From the NCBI GenBank assembly GCA_018401935.1, contig JAGYJQ010000008.1, positions 50,001-114,000 on the forward strand: a stretch of 64,000 nt of DNA, given 5' to 3'. Shown in pieces: positions 8,877 through 17,665 of this stretch. Under the pieces are notes generated by a model that saw nothing but the letters and a program-made list of their open reading frames with translations, was not told the origin of the DNA and ran no database searches. The position numbers were made by a program, and so were the translations under genes. The DNA is from Balneolaceae bacterium. Lineage in GTDB: Bacteria; Bacteroidota; Rhodothermia; Balneolales; Balneolaceae. Positions within the stretch are counted from its first letter, which is position 1, and every line of letters begins with the position of its first letter.

Positions 8877-8923
8877 TCAGAGGGAACTCTCAGAGGGGGT
8901 TCTCAGAGGGGGTTCAGAGGGAC
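8877..8923 (+). repeat. G-rich short tandem repeat, ~13 bp unit
   Basis: Four tandem copies of TCAGAGGG followed by 2-5 variable bases: units start at 8877, 8890, 8903 and 8914, two with GGAACTC-like and two with GGGGT-like ends. It lies in the 178-base gap after the DUF2085 gene and has no visible coding role. Confidence 0.8.
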
Positions 8924-9010
8924 TAATGTAGGATGAAAGAGCGCCTTGGCCATTGAAACTGAATCAAGAATGTAAATTAACTAAATACACTAACCACAAA
9001 TATCAATTAA

Positions 9011-9556
9011 ATGACTACTGAAACCACATATCATGGCATGCCAAGTTACTGGAATGCTGTTATCACAGCAGGATTAATTACCGCCATAGTATACTCCATA
9101 ATAGGATTGGCGAGTGCCTATCTAACTATTGGGGGATCTACTGGAGCGGGGCAAGGCGTAGGGATTAGCGCCTGTTTAGTTTCATCTATTGCTGGGGTGA
9201 TTGCCAATCGCATGTACGCAAAAGGATTTAATCTTACCTATCCAATTGGAAAAGGTGCCTTATTAGGATTTTTAGCTGGTTTAGTTACTCTAATCGTTGG
9301 AACAGCAATCTCTTTGTTTTGGACAGAAATCATCGATACAGGGATGAACGATGCACTCATGCAATCTACCATTGCTAACTTAGAAACCCAGGGATTAACC
9401 CAAGATCAAATTGATCAGGCATTATCTTTTAGTCCTGAACCAGGCTCAATGAATGCTATACTTGTTCAATTTGGTATTGGATTCGTTAGCTTAAGTATTA
9501 TCAACGTAATTTCTGGTATTATCAGCGCTAAGATATTTGCAAAAGAAGAAGAATAA
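9011..9556 (+). CDS. DUF4199 membrane protein
   Basis: 181 residues with four predicted membrane segments (about 14-36, 45-65, 78-103, 150-172). The cytosolic or periplasmic loop contains the diagnostic LETQGLTQDQIDQAL, matching the DUF4199 family common in Bacteroidota. Function is unknown. A hairpin terminator follows within 60 bases, so this appears to be its own transcription unit or the end of one. Confidence 0.75.
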   Translation: MTTETTYHGMPSYWNAVITAGLITAIVYSIIGLASAYLTIGGSTGAGQGVGISACLVSSIAGVIANRMYAKGFNLTYPIGKGALLGFLAGLVTLIVGTAISLFWTEIIDTGMNDALMQSTIANLETQGLTQDQIDQALSFSPEPGSMNAILVQFGIGFVSLSIINVISGIISAKIFAKEEE

Positions 9557-9583
9557 CGCCCTGTTTACTATCTTTTTTACACA

Positions 9584-9617
9584 AAAGAGCTGGCCTGGTG
9601 GGTCGGCTCTTTACTTT
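9584..9617 (+). terminator. Intrinsic terminator-like hairpin
   Basis: AAAGAGC at 9584-9590 pairs with GCTCTTT at 9606-9612 across a 15-base loop, followed by TACTTTT. It lies 28 bases after the DUF4199 stop and before the protease start. Confidence 0.6.
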
Positions 9618-9634
9618 TAACTTTATCTCTTATC

Positions 9635-10585
9635 ATGTTAGATCACTCCACCACCATCTCGAACACCATCAATGGATCTTGGTATGAGCGCCATGGGTTT
9701 AATCTGGGTGTCATGGCGATTATTTGGGTTTTCCTTGCCCTTATTGCTTTTAACGTAGTGGGTGGTCTAGTTGGGGTCATTGCCGCCGTTTTTTTGGTGG
9801 ACGATCCTACCAATATAGAGGCCTTAATGCAGGTACTTAGTGAGCAAACAACCGTCTTTTTTTGGATTAATACCACCGGTCAAATAACCGTATTTGCACT
9901 GGGATCTTTGTTGGTAACCCGTTTGGCGGCTGAGCAAGGTAGCAGAAGGCGCTTTTTGCGGTTACACATTAATTCTGATACTCATAAGTATATTTTATGG
10001 GCTATCGTCTTAACAGTAGCGGCCTATCCTACGGTTATTTTCCTAGGATGGCTGAACGCTTTTTTACCGGTACCAGGTTGGATGGCCGAAATGCAACAAA
10101 GCATGGATGAGATGATCGCTAAATTATTGGGCTCGGAAAATATCTTATGGATGGGCCTTTTTCATATTGGACTGATCCCTTCTATTTGTGAGGAGATAAT
10201 GTACCGTGGGTATGTTCAGCGTTCGTTAGAAAAATCGTGGGGCATATGGACCGCTATTATACTATCGGGCCTTATTTTTGGGGCTTATCATCTGCAAATC
10301 ACTCGGATTTTACCACTCGCAGCCCTTGGTATGTTATTCGCTTACATAACCTATGTATCAAATAGCCTTATTCCTGCTATGGTAGCCCATTTAGTGAATA
10401 ATGGTGGTCAGGTTATTTTGAGTACTATATACCCTGAAATGCTTGATCAAGAATTAACTGCTGATACCGATTTACCATGGGCAGGGATTTTATTTGGGGT
10501 TGTGTTACTGATTACGCTATTAAGTATCTTACACAAACGATATTTGGCAAGTGTACCCTCATCACCGCCAAAGACCACCGAATAA
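9635..10585 (+). CDS. CPBP-family intramembrane glutamic endopeptidase
   Basis: 316 residues with about seven to eight hydrophobic segments. The ABI/CPBP motifs are present: EEIMYRGYVQRSL (catalytic-type Glu186-Glu187 and Arg191), GAYHLQITRILPLAALGM (second motif, His) and MVAHLVNN (third motif, His/Asn). Family members cleave substrates inside the membrane, as in CAAX-type processing or bacteriocin immunity; the target here is unknown. It begins shortly after the terminator-like hairpin and precedes the DUF2007 gene by 16 bases. Confidence 0.9.
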   Translation: MLDHSTTISNTINGSWYERHGFNLGVMAIIWVFLALIAFNVVGGLVGVIAAVFLVDDPTNIEALMQVLSEQTTVFFWINTTGQITVFALGSLLVTRLAAEQGSRRRFLRLHINSDTHKYILWAIVLTVAAYPTVIFLGWLNAFLPVPGWMAEMQQSMDEMIAKLLGSENILWMGLFHIGLIPSICEEIMYRGYVQRSLEKSWGIWTAIILSGLIFGAYHLQITRILPLAALGMLFAYITYVSNSLIPAMVAHLVNNGGQVILSTIYPEMLDQELTADTDLPWAGILFGVVLLITLLSILHKRYLASVPSSPPKTTE

Positions 10586-10601
10586 TTAGCGGAGTACCCC
10601 C

Positions 10602-10946
10602 ATGTTTATCAACCCCAAACCCAACGCCATACAAGATTGGACGTGTATTTTAGAAAGCACACAGGAATTTGAGGTGAACCTTGCGCATAACTTCTTAAAA
10701 GATCAAGATGTTCCTTCACAGATCCTTTCAAAACGTGATACAGCCTATAGTTTAGTGGTTGGCGAAATGGCACTCATGTATTTATATGTACCCAACGAGT
10801 ATGCTGAACAAGCTATTGATTTACTAGAGAGTATTCCAGAGGCGAATCTGGATGATGCGTTTGAGGACGAGCAGCTGGATCATGACAGTGATTCTATAAA
10901 GACGCCATCCGATCATTCCAACCAAACTGATCTAGAAAACGACTAA
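10602..10946 (+). CDS. DUF2007 putative signal-transducing protein
   Basis: A small acidic protein of 114 residues. The N-terminal ~75 residues (WTCILESTQEFEVNLAHNFL, DVPSQILSKRDTAYSL, VPNEYAEQAIDLLES) match the DUF2007 ferredoxin-like fold, related to P-II-type domains. The C-terminal ~30 residues are Asp/Glu/Ser-rich and probably disordered. It lies 16 bases after the protease gene and 1 base before cdsA. Its role is not established. Confidence 0.75.
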   Translation: MFINPKPNAIQDWTCILESTQEFEVNLAHNFLKDQDVPSQILSKRDTAYSLVVGEMALMYLYVPNEYAEQAIDLLESIPEANLDDAFEDEQLDHDSDSIKTPSDHSNQTDLEND

Positions 10947-10947
10947 A

Positions 10948-11748
10948 ATGAGTAATTCACTCAAGCGTATTCTAGTAGCCTTACCTGCTGCTATTCTATT
11001 TGTATGGATGGCATGGTTGGGAGGGTGGTACTTCAAAACAATGATCATAGGAATTACTCTGCTCATTCAATTTGAATTGATTAGACTATTGGATGGGGCA
11101 TTGACTCCAAGCGACTCAATTTTCCCTTATTCGTTTGGGTTGTGGGTGTTATTATCACCAGAACTCCCTTATGTATTTGAAATAGGCTTACTTCTTTTTT
11201 TACTGTTTGTTTCAAGGCAAACATTCAGTACCTCTTCCGCTAGTATCCCAAAACTAAGTTCAACCTTTTTTGCGGGCCTCTATGCACCCCTTGGTATGCT
11301 CAGTCTCATATTGATTGATAACCTAGGATCAAAAATAGATGGATTTTTCCTGACCATTATGTTGGTTTTTATGGTTTGGGGAGCAGATAGTTTGGCTTAT
11401 TTTGGAGGTAAAGCCTTTGGCAATCGTCCTTTGGCTCCTACAATAAGCCCTAACAAAACTTGGGAGGGCTTAGCATTTGGTTATGTCGGTAGTGTGATAG
11501 GTATGCTCTTAGTTTATTTTGTACTGCCCTTTGACAAGCCATTGACGCTTCTAGAATTACTTCCGATGGCTATATTGGCCGCTACCTTCGGACCTATTGG
11601 AGACCTCTTAGAGAGCAAAATCAAAAGAAAAGCGAATGCGAAGGATTCCTCGGCACTAATTCCTGGGCATGGAGGATTTTTTGATCGGTTCGATGCGTTA
11701 TTGCTAGCTGCCCCAGCATCGTACGTTTATTTGCGATTTATTTTTTAA
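10948..11748 (+). CDS. cdsA: Phosphatidate cytidylyltransferase (CDP-diglyceride synthase)
   Basis: Makes CDP-diacylglycerol from phosphatidic acid and CTP, the branch-point step of phospholipid synthesis, in the inner membrane. 266 residues with about eight hydrophobic segments. The C-terminal CdsA signature is intact: ISPNKTWEGLAFGYVGS, GDLLESKIKRKANAKDSS and LIPGHGGFFDRFDALLLA, with the two metal-binding Asp residues. The stop overlaps the convergent MauE-like gene's stop by four bases (11745-11748). Confidence 0.95.
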   Translation: MSNSLKRILVALPAAILFVWMAWLGGWYFKTMIIGITLLIQFELIRLLDGALTPSDSIFPYSFGLWVLLSPELPYVFEIGLLLFLLFVSRQTFSTSSASIPKLSSTFFAGLYAPLGMLSLILIDNLGSKIDGFFLTIMLVFMVWGADSLAYFGGKAFGNRPLAPTISPNKTWEGLAFGYVGSVIGMLLVYFVLPFDKPLTLLELLPMAILAATFGPIGDLLESKIKRKANAKDSSALIPGHGGFFDRFDALLLAAPASYVYLRFIF

Positions 11749-12194
11749 TTGGCTGAGTTGGTTTTTGCATGTTTGGTATTTGCGTAGATACCATAAATGA
11801 TTAAAATCATTAAAACTCCATTTTTTGCAAGGGTTGCATTAGGACCAGAGAGTAAATCAAATGCTCCAAAACAGCCACAAGCTGCTACCTGAGTTCCTTG
11901 GAATTTGAAAAATAACAGAACCGAAGATAGCGACAAAATTAAGGCTGCCGATGCGAGATAGGACCAAAAAGTATAACGGTTCAGTAGTAATAGTATACCA
12001 AGGGCTAACTCAAGGATTGTTATGCTAAGAACAATGATTCCTTTATACTCAATGAGCCAATAAATATTCATGCTTAGTAATTCAACTAAATATTGAGCGT
12101 CACTGCTGTCGATGAATTTGCCGATACTGGATAGTATAAATATCGCTCCCACAAAGATTCGCACGACCGATTGTAATGAAAATGTAAGATTCAC
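11745..12194 (-). CDS. MauE/DoxX-like membrane protein
   Basis: 149 residues, four membrane segments. It starts with the DoxX-like VVRIFVGAIFILSSIGKFID and has a CGCFG motif (VAACGCFGAFDLLSG) near the third segment, as in MauE-type proteins, some of which take part in disulfide chemistry. No methylamine dehydrogenase or DsbA partner is nearby, so a general membrane redox role is only inferred. It overlaps cdsA tail to tail by four bases. Confidence 0.75.
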   Translation of the reverse strand: MNLTFSLQSVVRIFVGAIFILSSIGKFIDSSDAQYLVELLSMNIYWLIEYKGIIVLSITILELALGILLLLNRYTFWSYLASAALILSLSSVLLFFKFQGTQVAACGCFGAFDLLSGPNATLAKNGVLMILIIYGIYANTKHAKTNSAN

Positions 12195-12541
12195 AGCAGA
12201 ATGGAATTGAAGAAATTTTAGTTTCTGAGTCTAAATATACTATGTTTGCGATAATGTGTTTGGTATTATCTAGTGTATTTTAGTGTAGCTAATTTTATGT
12301 CGAATCTAGTTTTATGGCGAATCTAATTTTATGTCTGATCTAGTTTTATGTCGAATCTAATTTTATGTCGAATCTAATTAATCGGTTTTCTTTAGTCGAA
12401 TTAAAACAGAATTTAGCAAGACGAAGTTAATTAGTTAATTTTATAAGAGTACAAGAAAACAACGAAGATCAAGCAGTCAATGTTTAGCTTGAAAAGCAAC
12501 ATTGATCCTGCAATAACCCACGAAAAGTATAAAGGAATAGG
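12195..12541. other. 347-base intergenic region between divergent genes
   Basis: No gene seen. AT-rich. It holds the 17-bp tandem repeat described separately and an AGGAAT purine tract just before the epimerase ATG that can act as a ribosome binding site. No tRNA or recognised riboswitch fold is visible. Confidence 0.7.
12291..12375 (+). repeat. Five tandem 17-bp repeats
   Basis: Units start at 12291, 12308, 12325, 12342 and 12359, with consensus A(A/G)TTTTATGTCGAATCT. The second base alternates A, G, A, G, A, which gives a 34-bp higher-order period, and a partial sixth copy begins at 12376. Only two or three other substitutions occur, so the array is recent or maintained. Confidence 0.92.
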
Positions 12542-13441
12542 ATGAAAAAAATAGTAGTGAGTGGTGGTACTGGATTTATTGGTTCAGATATTTGCATACA
12601 ACTTCTACAAAAGGATTATGAGCTCATACTAATCACTAGGAATCCATCCAAATATGAAGCGGATAAGGCTAAAAACTTACGGTATGTATCTTGGGATGAT
12701 TCTTTAAATGCAATTATGGATGAGGCTGATGCGGTTATTCACTTGGCTGGAGAGCCGGTAATTGGTGGGCGGTGGAATGAAGAGGTAAAGAAAAAAATCT
12801 ATGATTCTCGCATCCATTCTACCCGTAAACTGGTCCAAGCTATGGCGGCGGCGTTAAATAAACCTAAGGTATTTATATCCGCATCCGCGTCTGGTTATTA
12901 TGGGAATTCTGGAATAAACTGGCGGTCGGAGGAGGATTCATCCGGAGAGGATTTTTTGGCAAAGGTATGCGTCGATTGGGAAAAAGAAGCTCAGGTAGCC
13001 AAGGAGTTAGGAATACGGGTGGTTCATCCTCGTATTGGAATTGTGTTAGGTCCTGATGGTGGGGCACTAAAGAATATGCTCCCCCCATTTCGATTAGGTT
13101 TAGGTGGTTCCATAGGACCTGGAACTCAATTCATGAGCTGGATTCACCTACGGGATTTAACCCGTGCGATCATTCATCTCTTAGAAGAAGATGGTATTCA
13201 AGGGCCCGTGAATATGTGTGCTCCTGAACCTGTAACCATGGATGTATTTACGCAGGTTTTGGCTAAAACGATACATCGTCCAAATTTATTTACTGTTCCA
13301 AGTTTTGCCTTAAAATTTCTTTTTGGGGAAGGTGCTCAACCAATTTTGGACAGTATTAGGATGAAGGCAGGAGTGTTAGAGGCTACGGGATTCACCTATA
13401 TGTACGAAGATTTAGAAGAGGCACTTATCGACTTAGTGTAG
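12542..13441 (+). CDS. TIGR01777 family sugar-nucleotide epimerase-like SDR (YfcH type)
   Basis: 299 residues. It has the NAD(P)-binding GGTGFIGSDICIQLL near the N-terminus, ADAVIHLAGEPVIGGRW, a YYG active-site-like segment (SASASGYYGNSG) and the family-specific VHPRIGIVLGPDGGAL, LGGSIGPGTQFMSWIHLRDL and PVNMCAPEPVTM. These mark the TIGR01777/YfcH branch of extended short-chain dehydrogenases, whose substrates are mostly unknown. ATG at 12542 follows an AGGAAT tract. It ends 12 bases from the convergent lamin-tail gene. Confidence 0.9.
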   Translation: MKKIVVSGGTGFIGSDICIQLLQKDYELILITRNPSKYEADKAKNLRYVSWDDSLNAIMDEADAVIHLAGEPVIGGRWNEEVKKKIYDSRIHSTRKLVQAMAAALNKPKVFISASASGYYGNSGINWRSEEDSSGEDFLAKVCVDWEKEAQVAKELGIRVVHPRIGIVLGPDGGALKNMLPPFRLGLGGSIGPGTQFMSWIHLRDLTRAIIHLLEEDGIQGPVNMCAPEPVTMDVFTQVLAKTIHRPNLFTVPSFALKFLFGEGAQPILDSIRMKAGVLEATGFTYMYEDLEEALIDLV

Positions 13442-13453
13442 TATTAACTGAGC

Positions 13454-16400
13454 CTAACGCGCGACTACAACGGTCGTTTTGTGGCGTTGAACGGAACGCC
13501 CCGCAGCATCACTTGCTTCTATATAGGCAATATACCGGCCTATAGGTACTTTTTGGCCATTTTCATTTAACCCGTCCCACATTAATGCTCCTCTTGTTCC
13601 GGCAGCATGCCCTTGGCTTAGCTCAACAATTTGCCGACCAAAACGATCAAATATCCATATCCGAATTAGGTAATCTGGTGAAGTATACTGGTAGTGTAGA
13701 TAGGTGATGTCCTCATACCCATCAAAATCGGGGGAAAAAGGATTAGGCTCAAAATAAACCTTTGGGGTAGGTGACGCAGAGGGTTGTTTTAGCTGTTCTA
13801 TGCTATTTAATTTAAGTGGAGTTCCGCCACTTGGATCAACCGAGCTACTCCAATTGCGAGAACTGCGCTGCGATGGATTCGGATCTATACGCTCCAGAGC
13901 AATTCCTTTGGTGTCGTGCAAGTTAGGATTATGCCATTCCTGGTGATAAAAAATACTATCGATCACCAGACTATCCATAAGTAAGAAACGCTCATCGGAT
14001 TCTTTTTTCAGTCCAAACTGCTTTCCTTGGCTCATTAGCACGGATTGTTCATTCGACAGGGGTATTTGATGGCGGTTTTGGATGGGATGTTCCTGTATAG
14101 AAATAAGGCTTGGATTTGCGACCAACAAAACTGCTTGATCAGGTTCCACCCATTTAAATCGAGTACTGTAAAAACTAGTAATGGGCCGTTGCCCGTCTTC
14201 GAGTAGAGCAGAACCAAGAGTTAACTTATGAAGAGAAAGGGCCACCTTATCCTGGTTCCATAGTTCTATGTATTCCACCCCATTGGGTTCAAAATCATCC
14301 AAATTGTCCGAGGGGTCAAACATTATTTCATGGAAGCCTAAGCTTCCGACTTTAGGTGGGAAGGCCAGGGGTATGGACATAGAGGGTATGGTTTGATTCT
14401 GCCCATCTTCATCTAAGACCATGAGATCTTTTATAAATAAAGTCCAATTCCCTTCTTGGCGCAATTGTTCCAGGGTGTGTGATTCTTGTTCAGCAAGCTT
14501 CCATACAAAATAGTGGTGTGGGAAAAGATGGGGACGATCCGCTACGCTGGATAGGGTATCTAATACTAAGTCAATTTGAAGCCCATCTAACTCGATAAAT
14601 AGGCTCCATGTTTTTTGGTCAGGAATGAACTCCGAGAGTTGAACATGAATGTATAAGTTTTCTTGTGTGACTTTTTGTAGGGTTGATCTGTTTGATGGGT
14701 GAATCCTAGCAACTAAGAGAGCAGGGGGGGCGTGTGCATGAACCAGAGAGTTAGGTTTGTTAGGGCTGCCTTGGTCTAATGAACGATGAAAATGCCAGTT
14801 TGTAGGATCATTGGTTGGTTTTGAGGGGGATTTTCGCTCTAATGAACCTCCGTTTCCCCAATCTTGTGCGAAACGAAGATCATAGTGAAACCACTCCCTA
14901 TCGTAGTTCAGAGAATCAATCACCCTGCCATCAGCGTTGGCTAGTATAAGTTCATCGCTATCATTGTTAAGACTCGGTAGAGGGTATGTATCCGAAGTCA
15001 ACACAAGAAATTGGTAAGGGTAGAGCACTAAGCCTTCTGGGAAAGTCCATGAGGAAGCCGTTCTATCACGCAGAGTCCAACCATCTAAATGCACATATTT
15101 TGAGCTGTTGTTATACAATTCAATGTACTCATAAGGCCACTGCTCATTGGGCTGGATAAGAAGTTCGTTAATGACGACTTCCCCTTCCAAAAGGCTATCT
15201 TTTGGCAGATATTGTACCCAGCGAATGGGTTGAATACGGGTGTTGCCGAACCAATCACTGGCGGTCATCACCTGCACATAAAGTATTTCTTCAGCAATTA
15301 GTGGCTCCAATAATTGGAGGTAGAACCGTTGATTAAGGTCATCACTGCCCAATAACTGAGTTTGTATCGGACGAGCAAATGAGCTATCACGGGCCAGCAT
15401 GAGACGTAGATTCTCTTCAAGTACTGTTTCATCAAATCTGATCATAAGTTGGTTCTGAGTTACAAACGAAAAATCAGTGAGTAAGGGTGCTATAGTATCT
15501 CGTTCTACGGTATTGGGCAGGCCTGGGGTTCCATACCCTGCTAATGTGTGAGTAGTACTTGAGAGGGGTATTTTGCTACGTGGCGTTGGCGTAATGGGAG
15601 TAATACCCGCACGCGTATCTTCTGCTAAGATTCCCTTGGACGGACCCCAATTCCGCCGATCATTTGCGGGTTTATCCCATACCTTTCGTTCGATGGAGAT
15701 TCCGTCTGCTAACCAATCCGAGCTATATTCAAGTTCATCTAATACAATAGGGGGAGTCACCGAAGAATCAAGCTCAGGTTCCCAAGTCCAACGAATTACA
15801 TCGGAAGCATTGTTTAAGTTGGGGACATCTATAGATAGGATGCGCCCGTCAGGATTCCATTCTTTTAGTGGGTCTGGCTCGGTTGAAAACACCATATAAG
15901 ACTCTGGATCAATAATTACCGGTTCAAAAAACAATGAATCTGATGATTGAAAAGTTGAATCTAACCGTTGGACTCGACTCGCATCACCCAGAAAACTCGA
16001 GCTTAGATCAATGGCTGACCGACTTCGATTATATACCTCGATATATTCAGGCCAATTACTTTCAGAGCTGGGGTTGGCTAAAAATTCGCTAATAAATACC
16101 GAATCCGGATCGGGTGGTTTAGTTAAAGCGATGAAGTTTAGCAGTGGTGATTCAAGGGGTCGCCCATCGGTGGTAAAAATCGTTGGAATAGTTAAGGTAT
16201 AGCGGAGATAGTTCAACTCATTTGGCCATTCCACTAATAGTTCATTTGGTTGACTCAGAGACCAAGAGGCGGCTCTTTGAGTAAGTTGCGGTTGTGCTTG
16301 GCCAGTTATGTTTTGGCTAGTTTTATTCGGACCAGTTAAGTTCTGGCCAGATTTTATTTGAAAAGATTGAAGTATAAACTCTGAAGCATCGAGTTGATCT

Positions 16401-17254
16401 GTTTTTATAGCGTCTGAAAAGATGAGGCGAATGTGCTTAGAGTCCACAAAATGACGTGATTTCAGATAGAAGGGAGGTGGAGGAGGAATGGTTGGATCTA
16501 GTTTAAAATCGAGAAAAAAATCATCCACTCGGGTATTAGTGCAACTAATGATTACTCCTGCGTATCCCGTTACGGGGTGGGTGTTCTCAACAAAGAGTTT
16601 TCCATCATGAGCTAAGTAATCTAGTGAGTTTGGATAATCTTCATCCACCTTTAGCCTCCAAAGACTATCTGCGTCCCATTCCATTCGATAGTGATATCCG
16701 GTCCCGGCTTCAATGAGCAGATCATAGGTCCCTACTATGGTGGCCTTTCCTTCGTCCCACCGAACAAATCGTAGGGAATCGTTTCCTGTTTCCCCAATCC
16801 GTAGACCATATCCGTTCCATGTGTCACCGTAGAATAATGAGTCGATAGGCAGAGCTTGATCAGGATCTAAGGTACTCGTCATACTCAACAGTAGGTCGAG
16901 TCTGTTTTGCCGGGAAGGAGCGGCGCCTCTTATCCGGAAATAGCCCTCCCATGAGTATTTTTTTTCTGGTTCATGTAAAGATTCGAGCTGTAAAGGAGAC
17001 CACAGGCGAAAACTACCGCGTTCCCTAGCATTGGACTGGAGTAGGCTAATCCCATCAACCAGACTGTGTTTGACCAGGCTTGTATCACCATACCATAACG
17101 TCCCCTGATCCAAACGCCCATCTTCAAAGTCATCGGCAAAGATTTGTGCTTGTATTGAACTAGACCAGCATAGGCTCAATAGCAAGAAAAAAACTACGTA
17201 TAATAAGGATGTACCATACCACAACCCCTCCACTAAGCGAATGGATGAATTCAT
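13454..17254 (-). CDS. Large secreted protein with three lamin-tail domains and a gliding/T9SS-type C-terminus
   Basis: 1266 residues from the preferred start. A signal peptide (about 1-37, LLYVVFFLLLSLCW then SIQAQ) leads the protein. An N-terminal concanavalin-like region begins FADDFEDGRLDQG. Three lamin-tail-domain segments follow: VFISEFLANPSSESNWPEYI (~380), VVINELLIQPNEQWPYEYIE (~690) and LGFHEIMFDPSD (~970). The tail opens FEPNPFSPDFDGYEDIT and ends KTTVVVAR, resembling gliding-motility-associated or T9SS type B C-terminal domains. Export to the surface is therefore likely; the biological role is unknown. ATG at 17254 is preferred because it sets up a normal signal peptide and overlaps an upstream small frame's stop (ATGA); a start at 17305 adds 17 residues before it. 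Confidence 0.85.
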   Translation of the reverse strand: MNSSIRLVEGLWYGTSLLYVVFFLLLSLCWSSSIQAQIFADDFEDGRLDQGTLWYGDTSLVKHSLVDGISLLQSNARERGSFRLWSPLQLESLHEPEKKYSWEGYFRIRGAAPSRQNRLDLLLSMTSTLDPDQALPIDSLFYGDTWNGYGLRIGETGNDSLRFVRWDEGKATIVGTYDLLIEAGTGYHYRMEWDADSLWRLKVDEDYPNSLDYLAHDGKLFVENTHPVTGYAGVIISCTNTRVDDFFLDFKLDPTIPPPPPFYLKSRHFVDSKHIRLIFSDAIKTDQLDASEFILQSFQIKSGQNLTGPNKTSQNITGQAQPQLTQRAASWSLSQPNELLVEWPNELNYLRYTLTIPTIFTTDGRPLESPLLNFIALTKPPDPDSVFISEFLANPSSESNWPEYIEVYNRSRSAIDLSSSFLGDASRVQRLDSTFQSSDSLFFEPVIIDPESYMVFSTEPDPLKEWNPDGRILSIDVPNLNNASDVIRWTWEPELDSSVTPPIVLDELEYSSDWLADGISIERKVWDKPANDRRNWGPSKGILAEDTRAGITPITPTPRSKIPLSSTTHTLAGYGTPGLPNTVERDTIAPLLTDFSFVTQNQLMIRFDETVLEENLRLMLARDSSFARPIQTQLLGSDDLNQRFYLQLLEPLIAEEILYVQVMTASDWFGNTRIQPIRWVQYLPKDSLLEGEVVINELLIQPNEQWPYEYIELYNNSSKYVHLDGWTLRDRTASSWTFPEGLVLYPYQFLVLTSDTYPLPSLNNDSDELILANADGRVIDSLNYDREWFHYDLRFAQDWGNGGSLERKSPSKPTNDPTNWHFHRSLDQGSPNKPNSLVHAHAPPALLVARIHPSNRSTLQKVTQENLYIHVQLSEFIPDQKTWSLFIELDGLQIDLVLDTLSSVADRPHLFPHHYFVWKLAEQESHTLEQLRQEGNWTLFIKDLMVLDEDGQNQTIPSMSIPLAFPPKVGSLGFHEIMFDPSDNLDDFEPNGVEYIELWNQDKVALSLHKLTLGSALLEDGQRPITSFYSTRFKWVEPDQAVLLVANPSLISIQEHPIQNRHQIPLSNEQSVLMSQGKQFGLKKESDERFLLMDSLVIDSIFYHQEWHNPNLHDTKGIALERIDPNPSQRSSRNWSSSVDPSGGTPLKLNSIEQLKQPSASPTPKVYFEPNPFSPDFDGYEDITYLHYQYTSPDYLIRIWIFDRFGRQIVELSQGHAAGTRGALMWDGLNENGQKVPIGRYIAYIEASDAAGRSVQRHKTTVVVAR

Positions 17255-17505
17255 CCGCAAAGTCGGAGGGGCGCATGGGTAAGTAACGCTGCATTTTTTA
17301 GCCATGCTATTTGTACGAATTTTTTTCCTATGTAAATGGTGAAAGAGCGCGCAGGAATGGAGGGCCCATGATTGTACCCCCTGATGCTACCATGGAACCC
17401 CCCATTCAAGGCGTCTCTCTTCTGACCATGTACAAACAGGATAATTGATGATAAAAAGATGAACAGAGTTCCCACCCTGAACATCCTAAGGACAATAAAT
17501 AACAT
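17251..17505 (-). CDS. Possible small secreted protein, uncertain
   Basis: An 84-residue frame (longer with an upstream ATG at 17544) whose stop overlaps the ATG of the lamin-tail gene as ATGA. From the Met at residue 8 it has a signal-peptide-like stretch (MFRVGTLFIFLSSIILFVHG), then a Gly/His-rich segment GGFHGSIRGYNHGPSIPARS. I recognise no family. The coupling arrangement and signal-like start argue for a gene; the short length and lack of known relatives argue against. Low confidence. The rest of the gap up to 17665 is AT-rich with a T-run and no other candidate. Confidence 0.3.
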   Translation of the reverse strand: MLFIVLRMFRVGTLFIFLSSIILFVHGQKRDALNGGFHGSIRGYNHGPSIPARSFTIYIGKKFVQIAWLKNAALLTHAPLRLCG

Positions 17506-17665
17506 GTTTTGTTTGGAGTAAACCCTAATACTTTGAAATGCCAAACTGGTGGAAATAAAATCAAGACCTATCTGGACGGTTCATTGTAGTATTTATTCTA
17601 TAAGAGCAGTCAAAGCGGAAGTACTTACATGAAAACTTAATTTTTTTTTCGAGTATATTTCTACC

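Noticed and set aside
8877..8923. Possible CRISPR or direct-repeat array.
   Set aside because: Units are 10-13 bases with no spacers, so this is a tandem repeat, not CRISPR; the same holds for the arrays at 12291 and 49060.
12195..12541. tRNA gene or integration site in the intergenic gap.
   Set aside because: No cloverleaf or GTTCRA T-arm sequence was found; no integrase is near.
17654..17661. TATATTTC as a -7 promoter element for the hypothetical gene at 17666.
   Set aside because: It ends four bases before the ATG, so transcription would begin at or after the start codon unless the message is leaderless; not called without mapping data.
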